Assembly: GCA_001515955.1 (NCBI GenBank)
Contig: LOES01000042.1
Location: 1 to 31,783 of the forward strand
Length of the DNA: 31,783 nucleotides
Direction: 5' to 3'
Origin: Clostridia bacterium BRH_c25
Lineage (GTDB): Bacteria; Bacillota_A; Clostridia; Lutisporales; Lutisporaceae
The notes under the pieces are model-generated. The model saw nothing but the letters and a program-made list of their open reading frames with translations, ran no database searches and was not told where the DNA came from. Position numbers and translations under genes: made by a program. Within the stretch, counting starts at the first letter, position 1. Every line of letters begins with the position of its first letter. Shown piece after piece: positions 9,158-17,430 of the stretch.

Positions 9158-9323
9158 TCCAAACAACATGCAGCACTCGATCCCTTTGATTGTAATGCTT
9201 AAAGTTATCCACATATCCACAGGCTATATTGAATATAAGAGAATGTTTGTCATAGACTTTAACAAATAAGAATAGAGAGCTTAAATGTAAGTGAATTGAA
9301 AAGCTTGATAAAAAGAGTATGGA

Positions 9324-9602
9324 TTATCCCCAATATTGGTGCTCACACACCTCTTTGTCCATGAAATTGCATTTGAAGCGGCATTTCTTTATATCACACG
9401 CTTTACAGCAAATATTGTCCTTATCAAAGCAGCCAGATATAGCACATCTGAGCTGTTTTTTTACTTCCCCCTCATTGGACTCCTTGTCCACATTTTTACC
9501 GTTAGAAGACCCTCCAGTAATCATGAATAACCTCTCTGCAAGCCCATAGGCTATAGATAGTACAGGATTTCTTTTCGAATCCTTTATCTTGTAGAAATCC
9601 AA
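9324..9602 (-). CDS. Small protein with an eight-cysteine C-terminal motif
   Basis: About 92 residues; no known function. The last 40 residues have the pattern C-x4-C-x6-CC-x2-C-x4-C-x3-C-x7-C, identical in spacing to the tail of the XRE regulator at 29129-29464 (shared core CFDK, ICCK, FKC). The N-terminal half lacks a full helix-turn-helix, but its SIAYGLAERL segment could be the last helix of a degenerate HTH domain. The motif probably binds zinc or Fe-S. TTG codons at 9608 and 9602 are possible starts; the GAGGTGG site (9616-9610) is 1 base from the first and 7 from the second, so 9602 is chosen. Divergent from the XRE gene at 9816 across a repeat-rich operator region. Confidence 0.7.
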   Translation of the reverse strand: MDFYKIKDSKRNPVLSIAYGLAERLFMITGGSSNGKNVDKESNEGEVKKQLRCAISGCFDKDNICCKACDIKKCRFKCNFMDKEVCEHQYWG

Positions 9603-9636
9603 GATCAAACCACCTCTTTTTAATAATTATAGACAT

Positions 9637-9730
9637 ATAGTCCAGCAACAATTCCATATTACTGGACTATGCGTCCATTGTCAACAATTATTGTCCCTAT
9701 TCGTCCACTTTATGCCTCGATTGGACGAAT
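9637..9730. promoter_or_regulatory. Operator region of the divergent Cys-rich/XRE pair
   Basis: Two perfect 9-bp inverted repeats: ATAGTCCAG (9637-9645)/CTGGACTAT (9662-9670) and ATTCGTCCA (9699-9707)/TGGACGAAT (9722-9730). Extra GTCC half-sites lie at about 9672 and 9693. Likely bound by the XRE repressor encoded at 9816. Confidence 0.6.
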
Positions 9731-9815
9731 TGTGTTAACATTTTACTATATATATTGTACATCCAGGATTCATTATAAGATGTTTAGCGCAAATCATACA
9801 GAGGGGTGCATTATT

Positions 9816-10175
9816 ATGGAATTTGGCGAAAGATTAAAAGCTCTAAGGGAAGAAAAGGATTTAACAAGGGATGCCCTTGCAGGTAAACTGAACGTATCAT
9901 ATTCCGCCGTATCAAAATATGAAACAAATGTCAGATTCCCGGACAAAGGAACTTTGATAGATCTGGCTGCTTTTTTTGACGTTTCTTTAGACTATTTACT
10001 GTGCAGAAGTGATATTCGAGAAACCGCAGAAAAAATACTCAATGACTCCAAGAAGCAGTTTTTGGTTAGCTCCCCACAGAAAAAATATAGCACAGACGAG
10101 GACTTATCCCCTGAGGCTATCGAGGAAATAGAGAAATTTAAAGAATTTGTACAGCATAAATATAGAAAGAAATAA
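9816..10175 (+). CDS. XRE-family transcriptional regulator
   Basis: 119 residues. An N-terminal XRE helix-turn-helix occupies about 4-65 (FGERLKALREEKDLTRDALA, then SYSAVSKYE as the recognition helix). A linker leads to a C-terminal helix (IEEIEKFKEFVQHKY) that probably dimerises. The ATG at 9816 has GAGGGGTG 7 bases upstream; a longer upstream reading frame lacks such a site. The same layout, including the C-terminal hKY helix, recurs in the XRE protein at 29630. It probably represses itself and the divergent Cys-rich gene through the inverted repeats between them. Confidence 0.88.
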   Translation: MEFGERLKALREEKDLTRDALAGKLNVSYSAVSKYETNVRFPDKGTLIDLAAFFDVSLDYLLCRSDIRETAEKILNDSKKQFLVSSPQKKYSTDEDLSPEAIEEIEKFKEFVQHKYRKK

Positions 10176-10311
10176 TGGAGGTCTTGTAGATAAAAGTATT
10201 AGCATTACTTGGAAGCCCAAAAAAGTATGACAATACTTCCTTGCTATTGTAGGTTATGTTGCAATAAGTGAATGTTACATAATCAATATGTATATAAAAA
10301 AATAAAATGAC

Positions 10312-10347
10312 GTTTACATGTAAAAATTAGTTTACACTTTGTTTACA
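10312..10347. repeat. Three GTTTACA direct repeats upstream of the sigma-54 activator gene
   Basis: GTTTACA occurs at 10312, 10330 and 10341. The 10176-10431 gap is AT-rich with no gene seen. A short stem AAGTAT/ATACTT (10223-10238) lies after the XRE gene. The repeats could be binding sites controlling the activator gene. Confidence 0.35.
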
Positions 10348-10431
10348 CTTTTTTGATGTTTTGCACGTTAAAAAACGTATTTGGATTTTTTTTGTGCTCA
10401 TGTCTTTATACGAAAGGAACGGTGAGCTAAT

Positions 10432-11853
10432 ATGGCAACGAAATCCGTAGCTGAATTGTCCAGACAAGAATTACTGCACCGGATTGTAGACGAGTTAGAA
10501 GGGGTTGTCGTATCCGATGCGGAGGGACGCTATGTATATGTAAACAATCGTTGGAGCACTATTACAGGGTATTGTCTTGATCGGATCAAAGGCAAATATA
10601 TCCATGATATTGTGAAAAACTCACAGGTGGATGAAGCATTACGCACTCGAAAGAACATTTCTGGACATGCCGTGCTCTTGAATGCTGCCACAGGAGCCGA
10701 AATCCCTATGTACTGCTCGTATAACCTGCTCTATCGGGAAGAAGAGCTTGAAGGCTGCCTGATCTATATGATACAGGTCAGCGAGCAGAAACCGCTTGTT
10801 TCCCCTCCTAACGTCAGTGCGCTGTTCGATAAGCTCAGTGAATACTTGCAAGAATTCCGTGAAATGAAAAATACCAAGTATACCATACACAATATTATCG
10901 GAGACAGCCCGGAAATTATTAAGCTGAAAGAGATTATCAAACGGGCGGCGCGGTCCGCTTCAACGGTTTTAATTGAGGGTGAAACAGGAACCGGAAAGGA
11001 ACTCGTCGCCCATTCCATCCACACTTTAAGCGACCGTACAATATTCCCTTTTGTTAAAGTAAATTGTGCGGCCATTCCCGGAGAATTGCTGGAATCGGAA
11101 TTCTTTGGATATGAAGGTGGTGCTTTTACAGGTGCGAACCGAAACGGCAAGGCGGGGAAATTCGAAATGGCCAATAAAGGAAGCATGTTATTGGATGAGA
11201 TCAATCAGCTTCCATCATTGCTTCAACCTAAGATGCTGCGCGTACTGCAGGAAAAAGAAGTGGAAAGAATCGGCTCAACGAGAAGTATCCCCATCGATGT
11301 CCGTATCATTGCTGCCTCTAACGTTCCGCTGGAACGGCTGGTCTCCGAAGGTTCTTTTCGTTCTGATCTTTTTTACCGTTTAAACGTCATTCGAATTTTG
11401 CTCCCGCCACTGCGCGAAAGAAAAGAAGATATTCCCGCCATTGCAGACAGTTTGCTAAAGCGCCTGAATTTTCAAATGCAGCTTCAGATACCTGGAATCT
11501 CGGACGAAGCCAAGACGCGCCTGATGGAGTACGATTGGCCGGGTAATATTCGCGAATTGCAAAATGCGATTGAGAGAGCAATGAATTTTGCATGGTGTGA
11601 ACGGCTGGAATGGGGACATTTTGAAGATTATTTCAAGAATTGCAGTACTTCTGGAAATAGCACAAAAGAGTTGGCCATATATCTCAACGATTTACCCAAG
11701 GGGATTAAACAAAAAAAGCAGGATCTGGAACACAAAACAATCTTGGATGCCCTGGGAAAATGTAAGGGAAATAAAGCGCAGGCGGCTAAGCTTCTGGGAA
11801 TATCCCGCACATCTTTATACAAAAAAATACAAGCATTTAAAATTTATTTTTGA
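10432..11853 (+). CDS. Sigma-54-dependent transcriptional activator (PAS, AAA+, Fis-type HTH)
   Basis: 473 residues. A PAS sensor domain spans about 12-125 (GVVVSDAEGRYVYVNNRW). An AAA+ ATPase spans about 152-385, with Walker A GETGTGKE (183-190), the sigma-54 contact loop GAFTGA (230-235), Walker B region GSMLLDEIN and the FRSDLFYRLNV segment. A Fis-type HTH lies at about 435-470 (NKAQAAKLLGISRTSLYKK). It activates RNA polymerase holding sigma-54; the PAS domain presumably senses the pathway substrate or cell energy state. A terminator follows directly. The next operon has a good -24/-12 promoter and upstream inverted repeats, so it is the obvious target. Confidence 0.95.
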   Translation: MATKSVAELSRQELLHRIVDELEGVVVSDAEGRYVYVNNRWSTITGYCLDRIKGKYIHDIVKNSQVDEALRTRKNISGHAVLLNAATGAEIPMYCSYNLLYREEELEGCLIYMIQVSEQKPLVSPPNVSALFDKLSEYLQEFREMKNTKYTIHNIIGDSPEIIKLKEIIKRAARSASTVLIEGETGTGKELVAHSIHTLSDRTIFPFVKVNCAAIPGELLESEFFGYEGGAFTGANRNGKAGKFEMANKGSMLLDEINQLPSLLQPKMLRVLQEKEVERIGSTRSIPIDVRIIAASNVPLERLVSEGSFRSDLFYRLNVIRILLPPLRERKEDIPAIADSLLKRLNFQMQLQIPGISDEAKTRLMEYDWPGNIRELQNAIERAMNFAWCERLEWGHFEDYFKNCSTSGNSTKELAIYLNDLPKGIKQKKQDLEHKTILDALGKCKGNKAQAAKLLGISRTSLYKKIQAFKIYF

Positions 11854-11863
11854 GCTTTTGTTT

Positions 11864-11900
11864 AAAGTGGAGCTATCCTAAGAATAGCTCCACTTTTTTT
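11864..11900 (+). terminator. Rho-independent terminator after the sigma-54 activator
   Basis: AAAGTGGAGCTAT (11864-11876) pairs perfectly with ATAGCTCCACTTT (11884-11896), 7-base loop, and a run of seven T (11894-11900). Confidence 0.9.
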
Positions 11901-11951
11901 ATGTAAACTGATAACTTATTGAGAAATTTGTCAAATTGTATGTTCTATATG

Positions 11952-12056
11952 TTTTGCAATAAACATTTTACATTTCCATTCTAATATTGCAAAATCATAT
12001 TCCTTGATTTCATAGGTTGCATAATTCTTCCTTGAATCTTCTTTATTGCAACCTAT
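11952..12056. promoter_or_regulatory. Candidate upstream activating sites for the sigma-54 activator
   Basis: Two perfect inverted-repeat pairs share a TTGCA half-site: TTTTGCAAT (11952-11960)/ATTGCAAAA (11986-11994) and ATAGGTTGCA (12012-12021)/TGCAACCTAT (12047-12056). They lie roughly 35 to 140 bases upstream of the predicted start of transcription, where enhancer-binding proteins usually act. Confidence 0.65.
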
Positions 12057-12066
12057 ATATATGGAA

Positions 12067-12082
12067 TGGCATAGAAATTGCT
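12067..12082 (+). promoter_or_regulatory. Sigma-54 (-24/-12) promoter of the catabolic operon
   Basis: TGGCATA-N4-TTGCT matches the consensus TGGCACG-N4-TTGCW at the GG and GC core with exact spacing. Transcription would start near 12093, leaving a leader of about 125 bases. That leader holds an extra AAAGGAGGGAG (near 12145) with no start codon at a useful distance. Confidence 0.85.
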
Positions 12083-12217
12083 ATAATCATTGCTGTCGGT
12101 ATTAGATCCCACTAGAACCACTATTAGCAGAAGAACAATTCAGAAAGGAGGGAGTACTTTCCGATTCCAAATCTAAACCATCAAAACATTTTTCCATCAA
12201 ACGGAAGGAGTCTTTAA

Positions 12218-13045
12218 ATGAATTACTGGAAAATTACATGTCTTTTTTATGGTACATTAACCGCGCCTAAAGGAATTTTTTGTGCAGGGATTGACGAGGA
12301 CAAAGTGTTTCCCTTCGTGTACAGCGGATATTTATTGCAAAATGGCAAGAAAAACATTTTGGTGGATGCAGGTGTTCATCAGGATAACATTGTTGACGGC
12401 AAAGCGTGGGCGGGATGTCCGGCTGTCGGCGGCAATCAGCATGTGATTGATGCTCTCGCCGGTGAAGGATTGTCACTCAAAGACATCGATACTGTATTAT
12501 ATACCCATTTGCATAACGATCATGCCGGCGGACTTGCGCTTTTCCCCGATGCATTAACGATTTTCCAAAAAGACGAGTTGACGAATCTGCTTAATCCTCT
12601 GCCGTCCCAAAAAATACGCAACGACTATGACCCACGCACGCCGGGTGACCTGAAACTGCTGAAAAACATCCGCATGATCGACGGTGACTTCGATATGGAA
12701 AATGGCATTAAGCTCTTCAAAGTGCCGGGGCATACACTGGGAGGCATGGCGATTCAGGTTCAAACCAAGGAAGGAAAATATGTTATCACAGGCGATATGC
12801 CGCATATTTCCGTCTCACTTTTTCCGAAGCTTGATAAAATGCAGCTGCTGGACAGCTCTTGGGTGGACATTACACCGGCTCCGGATGTCTTCGGACCATA
12901 TGTCTTCAATGGCGTTATATACGATCATTATGCCGCCTTTGATAGCTTCAATAAGCTAAGCTTGTTGGCAGAAGAATTCGATCCTAAATGGTATCTCACC
13001 GGACACGACATGTGGTGCGTCGTCAAAAAATACTTCGGGAACTAA
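12218..13045 (+). CDS. Metallo-beta-lactamase-fold hydrolase, AHL/gamma-butyrolactone lactonase-like
   Basis: 275 residues. Metal ligands are visible in order: THLHNDHAGG, VPGHTLGG, ITGDMPH and TGHD, with the YDHYAAFDSF segment. The arrangement resembles the AiiA/AttM(BlcC) lactonase branch, which opens gamma-lactone rings. First gene of the sigma-54 operon; AAGGAG 7 bases before the ATG. The operon also encodes a 4-hydroxybutyrate-dehydrogenase-like enzyme, the same pairing as blcC-blcB for gamma-butyrolactone use in Agrobacterium. Inference: it opens a hydroxylated gamma-butyrolactone to 3,4-dihydroxybutyrate. Other MBL activities (thioesterase, other esters) cannot be excluded. Confidence 0.82.
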   Translation: MNYWKITCLFYGTLTAPKGIFCAGIDEDKVFPFVYSGYLLQNGKKNILVDAGVHQDNIVDGKAWAGCPAVGGNQHVIDALAGEGLSLKDIDTVLYTHLHNDHAGGLALFPDALTIFQKDELTNLLNPLPSQKIRNDYDPRTPGDLKLLKNIRMIDGDFDMENGIKLFKVPGHTLGGMAIQVQTKEGKYVITGDMPHISVSLFPKLDKMQLLDSSWVDITPAPDVFGPYVFNGVIYDHYAAFDSFNKLSLLAEEFDPKWYLTGHDMWCVVKKYFGN

Positions 13046-13100
13046 GTTTAAATGCCTGGATAAACCATTTCAAATAATTATAAGTTGAAAGGGGATTAAA

Positions 13101-15011
13101 ATGACTACATCACAGAACTGGATGATTGGGATTACTATCCTGTATATTTTATGTATGATTATTCTAAGTTGGTATGTTGGCAAGAAAACTACAAAGGATG
13201 AGAACGAGTTCATGATCGGCGGCAGGGAATTCACACCCCTTATGACCGCCGTCGGCAATGGATCCATCCTGATTTCAGGCGGATATCTTCCTTCCATCGT
13301 TATGTTCGGCTACATGTTCGGAATGGGCGGTATGTGGTTTTATCTTGGATGGGGAACCGGCGCCTTGGTAGCATGGCTTTGCTGGGCGGGATTTTGGAGA
13401 ACCACAGGTGCTGTTACGCCCACCGAGTGGTTTGAGTACCGTTATGGCCGCGGCGGCCGCATGAGTATTACCGTTGTAATTTTACTGGCCTCCCTGGCTA
13501 TTCTTGGCTGGCAATACGTAGGGTGCGGTTCCATAGTTGGCGGCGCACTTGGAATTCCCAACCAATGGGCAATTTTACTCGTAGGCGTAGTGGTTACATT
13601 GTATGTTGTGCTGGGCGGCATCTGGGCGGCTACAGCCACAGATTTAATTCAGTTTACCTGGGTGGTTATTGTTGTATTTTTAGCACTGCCCATTTATCTG
13701 ATTGCAACCCATGGCTGGCCGCAGGCTGCATTACTGCCTGAAAAATTTCTGTCGCTTCCATTTGGATCGCTTCCTGTCTTCAAGTTTATCGTTCCTTCAG
13801 TACTGACTTTCTTGATGATGCACCAGTCTCTGCTAAATCAGTCTCCATATTGGGCACGTGCAGCTGGCACGCGCAGCCTGAAGGCTTGCAAAAGGGGATG
13901 GATGTGGACCGTTATAATTGCTTATTCAACCGGCGTTGTCGGCGCTTTTGTGGGCGTATATGTCCGCCAGCTGCTTCCGAATTTGGAACAGCCTTCTCAG
14001 GCACTCGGTGCTTTGCTGAACCTTATTCCGACTCCGCTGGCCGCTATGGTTTTGGCAGGTCTGATGGCAGCTACCATGTCTACCTGTGACATTTATCTGG
14101 TTTCCGGCGTTAATCAACTAGTTCGTGACGTCGCTCAATATTTCCTAAAAGTAAGGGAAACAAGCGAATTAATGAAGTGGGCAAAATGGGGTACTATTTT
14201 CTATGGTATGCTCTCAGTCGTATTCGCCATCATGTGGGCACGCGGGCTGAGCCTTCTCTTTGCCTTTGGTACCGGCATAGGTGCACCACTGTTCATTTTC
14301 TATCTGGATTCCTGGCTGCTTCGGGTTGGCAACCAAAAAGGTGCGATTTCATCCGTTGCAGCTTCCCTGATGACTGTTTTGTATTGGGAAATCCTTACCC
14401 CAAACTACAAAACGGTTAATACACTCTGGCTTGTTTTCCCGGTTTCGCTTATCGTATTGGTTGCAGTCAGCCTGCTGACCAAAGATAAGGATGCAGTTAA
14501 AGCGGTTCCCGCGGGTCAGGACCCGGGTGAGCTTGGTATTGAAATTCTCAAGACAATGTATAGAGGTTATCTCAATACCGGTCTTATCATTACCAATCTT
14601 ACACAGTACTCAACAAAGCATCATCTTCAGGCGGCGGCTATACATAAGGAAATTGATGTACTTGAAAAAAGCGGCTATGTTGAGCGTGAGGGTCAGCGTT
14701 TAATCAAACAGCTGTACCTGAAGCTGACTGCCAAGGGCATTGCCGTTACGGAAAAATACATGGATGCTGCAGAAAAGACTTTAGTTGAAAATTCCAGAAT
14801 TGATACAGAATCACTCGAATTTATGAAATGGCTTGAAAACGGTTCGCTGTCCCTCAGTGATATCTCAATCCAGAAAAAGCTTTATATGATGGAATTGAGC
14901 GCGTTGTCTGAACATCTGGCAGAACGCGGACTGGTTAAGGTATTCGGCCAGGGGCGTTTGAAGGTTGAACTGACTCAGGAAGGCAAGACACTGATCAAAC
15001 AGTATGCCTAA
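13101..15011 (+). CDS. Sodium:solute symporter (SSS family) with C-terminal tandem winged-helix-like domain
   Basis: 636 residues. The first about 465 form a polytopic transporter with SSS features: N-terminal helix, then KDENEFMIGGREFTPLMTA, GGIWAATATDLIQ, and MAATMSTCDIYLVSGVNQLVRDV. The remaining about 165 residues are soluble, while many SSS proteins end near 450-550. Two segments there look like winged helices: KEIDVLEKSGYVE...LKLTAKGIAVTEKY and LSEHLAERGLV...VELTQEGKTLIKQY. Such folds usually bind DNA or protein. The tail may regulate uptake or signal substrate occupancy; this is inference. It probably imports the pathway substrate, a carboxylate or lactone. Stop overlaps nothing; the GldA-like gene starts 46 bases later. 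Confidence 0.9.
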   Translation: MTTSQNWMIGITILYILCMIILSWYVGKKTTKDENEFMIGGREFTPLMTAVGNGSILISGGYLPSIVMFGYMFGMGGMWFYLGWGTGALVAWLCWAGFWRTTGAVTPTEWFEYRYGRGGRMSITVVILLASLAILGWQYVGCGSIVGGALGIPNQWAILLVGVVVTLYVVLGGIWAATATDLIQFTWVVIVVFLALPIYLIATHGWPQAALLPEKFLSLPFGSLPVFKFIVPSVLTFLMMHQSLLNQSPYWARAAGTRSLKACKRGWMWTVIIAYSTGVVGAFVGVYVRQLLPNLEQPSQALGALLNLIPTPLAAMVLAGLMAATMSTCDIYLVSGVNQLVRDVAQYFLKVRETSELMKWAKWGTIFYGMLSVVFAIMWARGLSLLFAFGTGIGAPLFIFYLDSWLLRVGNQKGAISSVAASLMTVLYWEILTPNYKTVNTLWLVFPVSLIVLVAVSLLTKDKDAVKAVPAGQDPGELGIEILKTMYRGYLNTGLIITNLTQYSTKHHLQAAAIHKEIDVLEKSGYVEREGQRLIKQLYLKLTAKGIAVTEKYMDAAEKTLVENSRIDTESLEFMKWLENGSLSLSDISIQKKLYMMELSALSEHLAERGLVKVFGQGRLKVELTQEGKTLIKQYA

Positions 15012-15057
15012 GTATAAGGCCTCCAAGAATTTTAAGACAGTCATAGGAGGAATTCAA

Positions 15058-16179
15058 ATGGGGAATATCATTGTCGCACCCGGAAGATACATTCAAGGCA
15101 AGGGTGAAATAAAGAATTTAGGAACGCACATCAGCGCACTGGGTAGAAATGCTATGATTATCACCAGCAAATCCGGAAAGGCGCGTATTGAAAAAGCCAT
15201 GGAAGGATCGACGGAAGATAATTTCAACTATATTTTTGAACCTTTCAATGGCGAGTGCAGTATGCCGGAGATCGAACGTCTAATGCACATATTCAAAGAA
15301 AAGAAGTGTGATCTTATCGTGGGTGCCGGGGGCGGAAAGGTGCTGGATACAGCCAAGGCTATTGCCTGCCTGTTAAAGGTTCCCAATGTGATTGTGCCTA
15401 CCGCCATTTCATCTGATGCGCCATGCAGCGCACTGGCAGTGATCTATCACGAGGATGGATCGTTAGATCACAGGTTTCCTCTTCCAAAGAGTCCTGATGT
15501 AGTGCTGGTGGATTCTGCAATTATTGCGCAGTGTCCCGTAAAATTATCGGTAGCCGGTATGGGAGACGCACTCTCAACGTATTTTGAGTCCCGTGCTTGT
15601 ATGACCTCCGGATCTTTAAATATACATGGAGGACATATCTCATTGTTGGGACACCAGATCGCCAGGCTGTGTTTCGATATCCTGATGCGCGACGGTGTCA
15701 AGGCAAAGCATGCGCTGGAGGAACATGTCTGTACACAGGCAGTAGAAAACATCATCGAGGCTAACACGCTGCTGAGCGGTATAGGATTTGAAAGCGGCGG
15801 GAAGGGTGCCGCCCATGCAATTAACGACGGATTTGCCGCGCTGGAAGCATGCCATCATGTAATGCACGGAGAAAAAGTAGCCTTCGGCACCCTTGTCCAG
15901 TTGATCATGGAAAATGTGGACAATGAAGAATTGAATCAGGTATACAAGTTTTGCATGGATGTAGGACTGCCGATTACACTCTCAGAACTGGGTATTGTTG
16001 AAAATATTGAGGAAAACGTGCGTCATGCAGCACAGGTGGCAACACTGCCTGGAGAAAGCATTTTCAACATGCCTATGGAAATCACCGAGGAAAAGGTTTA
16101 CGATGCCATACTCGGCGCAGACATCTGGGGCAGACAATTTATAGCCGGACAAAAAGACATCGTAAGTCTTCAATCATAG
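15058..16179 (+). CDS. Glycerol dehydrogenase-like (GldA family) polyol dehydrogenase
   Basis: 373 residues. NAD-binding GGGKVLDTAKAIA, the substrate-side segment PTAISSDAPCSALAVIY, and three metal ligands in GMGDALS (Asp), GAAHAIND (His) and VMHGEKVAFG (His) are all present, as in zinc-dependent GldA. GldA oxidises vicinal diols at C2 (glycerol to dihydroxyacetone). The ATG at 15058 has AGGAGG 7 bases upstream; an earlier in-frame ATG at 15004 overlaps the symporter gene and lacks a site. In this operon a four-carbon diol such as 3,4-dihydroxybutyrate or 1,2,4-butanetriol is a possible substrate, but glycerol is not excluded. Confidence 0.9.
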   Translation: MGNIIVAPGRYIQGKGEIKNLGTHISALGRNAMIITSKSGKARIEKAMEGSTEDNFNYIFEPFNGECSMPEIERLMHIFKEKKCDLIVGAGGGKVLDTAKAIACLLKVPNVIVPTAISSDAPCSALAVIYHEDGSLDHRFPLPKSPDVVLVDSAIIAQCPVKLSVAGMGDALSTYFESRACMTSGSLNIHGGHISLLGHQIARLCFDILMRDGVKAKHALEEHVCTQAVENIIEANTLLSGIGFESGGKGAAHAINDGFAALEACHHVMHGEKVAFGTLVQLIMENVDNEELNQVYKFCMDVGLPITLSELGIVENIEENVRHAAQVATLPGESIFNMPMEITEEKVYDAILGADIWGRQFIAGQKDIVSLQS

Positions 16180-16270
16180 ACATACATGATCTGCTGTATA
16201 TCTTTTTAACGGCAGCATAAATTTCTGAAAATTTGGTTTTAGTATACTGAATTCGAAATGGAGAATAGCT

Positions 16271-17398
16271 ATGAGAGAAATATTGATTAAACCTGAACTG
16301 TATAAGTTTAAAGCATTCGAAGAATTTGCTCAAGAATTTAAACTTGGGAAAGAAGATCTTGTCCTGACCAATGAGTTCATTTACACACCCTTTATGAAGG
16401 CTTCAAATCTGGAATGCACCTATATATTCCAGGAAAAGTTCGGTGCCGGAGAGCCTTCCGAAGAGATGATTACCGACATTTTCAACGCCATTGACGAGAA
16501 CAGCTACAAACGTATCATTGCTATCGGCGGTGGTGCTATTATGGATCTGGGCAAACTGCTCTCACTCAAACGAACCGGATCTGTACACGACCTGTATTTC
16601 AAAAAAGTTGACGTTGTAAAGGCCAAAACTATGATCGCTATTCCAACTACCTGCGGTACCGGCTCGGAGGTAACCAACATTTCCGTGGCTATTGTAAAGG
16701 ATGAGGCCGGCAAGACTACAAAGCTGGGTCTGGTTTCTGATCAGATCATTCCTGACGTAGTTTGCCTGATTCCTGATCTTCTTAAAACCTTACCCTTTAA
16801 GCCTTTTGCCGCTTCCGCAATCGATGCTTTGATTCATGCGGTAGAGTCCTACCTTTCGCCCTCACGTGCTACACTTACATCTGAGCAGTTTGGTGTCAGG
16901 GCTATGGAGATGATCCTTGAAGGGTTCAGAAAAATCGGTGAAGGCGGACCCGAAGAACGTTTCACCCTACTGGACGAGTTCGTCACCGCTTCGTGCTATG
17001 CCGGTATTGCATTTTTGCAGGCGGGCTGCGCCACGGTGCACGCCATGAGCTTCCCCCTCGGCGGGACCTATCACGTACCACACGGTGAATCGAATTATGC
17101 GCTTTTCGGTAAGGTACTCGAAAAATACGATGCGATAAAACCGGATGGAAAGATCAACGAATTTAAAAAGCTGATTGCGCGCATACTCGGCTGCAGGCCT
17201 GAAGACGCACTTAATGCCTTGGCAGCCCTTGAGGAAAAGATTCTACACCTGAAGCCGTTACGTGAATACGGCTTTAAACAGGAAGACATAGGGCTTTTCG
17301 CGGATTCTGTGCTTAAAAATCAGCAGAGGCTGATCATAAATTCCTATGTACCATTGACCAGAGAACTGATAGTGGAAATTTACAGTGAGTGTTACTAA
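16271..17398 (+). CDS. Iron-containing alcohol dehydrogenase, 4-hydroxybutyrate dehydrogenase-like
   Basis: 375 residues, group III (Fe-ADH) family. NAD motif GGGAIMDLGK, conserved TCGTGSEVTN, and metal ligands in AIDALIHAVESYLSP (Asp, His), ATVHAMSFPLGG (His) and YHVPHGESN (His). The overall pattern resembles clostridial 4-hydroxybutyrate dehydrogenase, which oxidises HOCH2-CH2-CH2-COO- to succinate semialdehyde. Beside a lactonase-like enzyme this suggests oxidation of a 4-hydroxy acid, for example 3,4-dihydroxybutyrate to malate semialdehyde (inferred). TGGAG site 7 bases before the ATG. The 91-base gap before it has only a weak hairpin, so the operon continues. Confidence 0.88.
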   Translation: MREILIKPELYKFKAFEEFAQEFKLGKEDLVLTNEFIYTPFMKASNLECTYIFQEKFGAGEPSEEMITDIFNAIDENSYKRIIAIGGGAIMDLGKLLSLKRTGSVHDLYFKKVDVVKAKTMIAIPTTCGTGSEVTNISVAIVKDEAGKTTKLGLVSDQIIPDVVCLIPDLLKTLPFKPFAASAIDALIHAVESYLSPSRATLTSEQFGVRAMEMILEGFRKIGEGGPEERFTLLDEFVTASCYAGIAFLQAGCATVHAMSFPLGGTYHVPHGESNYALFGKVLEKYDAIKPDGKINEFKKLIARILGCRPEDALNALAALEEKILHLKPLREYGFKQEDIGLFADSVLKNQQRLIINSYVPLTRELIVEIYSECY

Positions 17399-17430
17399 TT
17401 GGAACTATGATAAAAATAGGAGGCAGAAAC

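Noticed and set aside
9205..9221. DnaA-box-like pair as a replication origin
   Set aside because: Only two overlapping sites and no AT-rich unwinding element, dnaA or rep gene nearby.
12093..12217. Riboswitch or leader peptide in the operon leader
   Set aside because: A spare AAAGGAGGGAG occurs, but no start codon follows at a usable distance and no known riboswitch pattern was seen.
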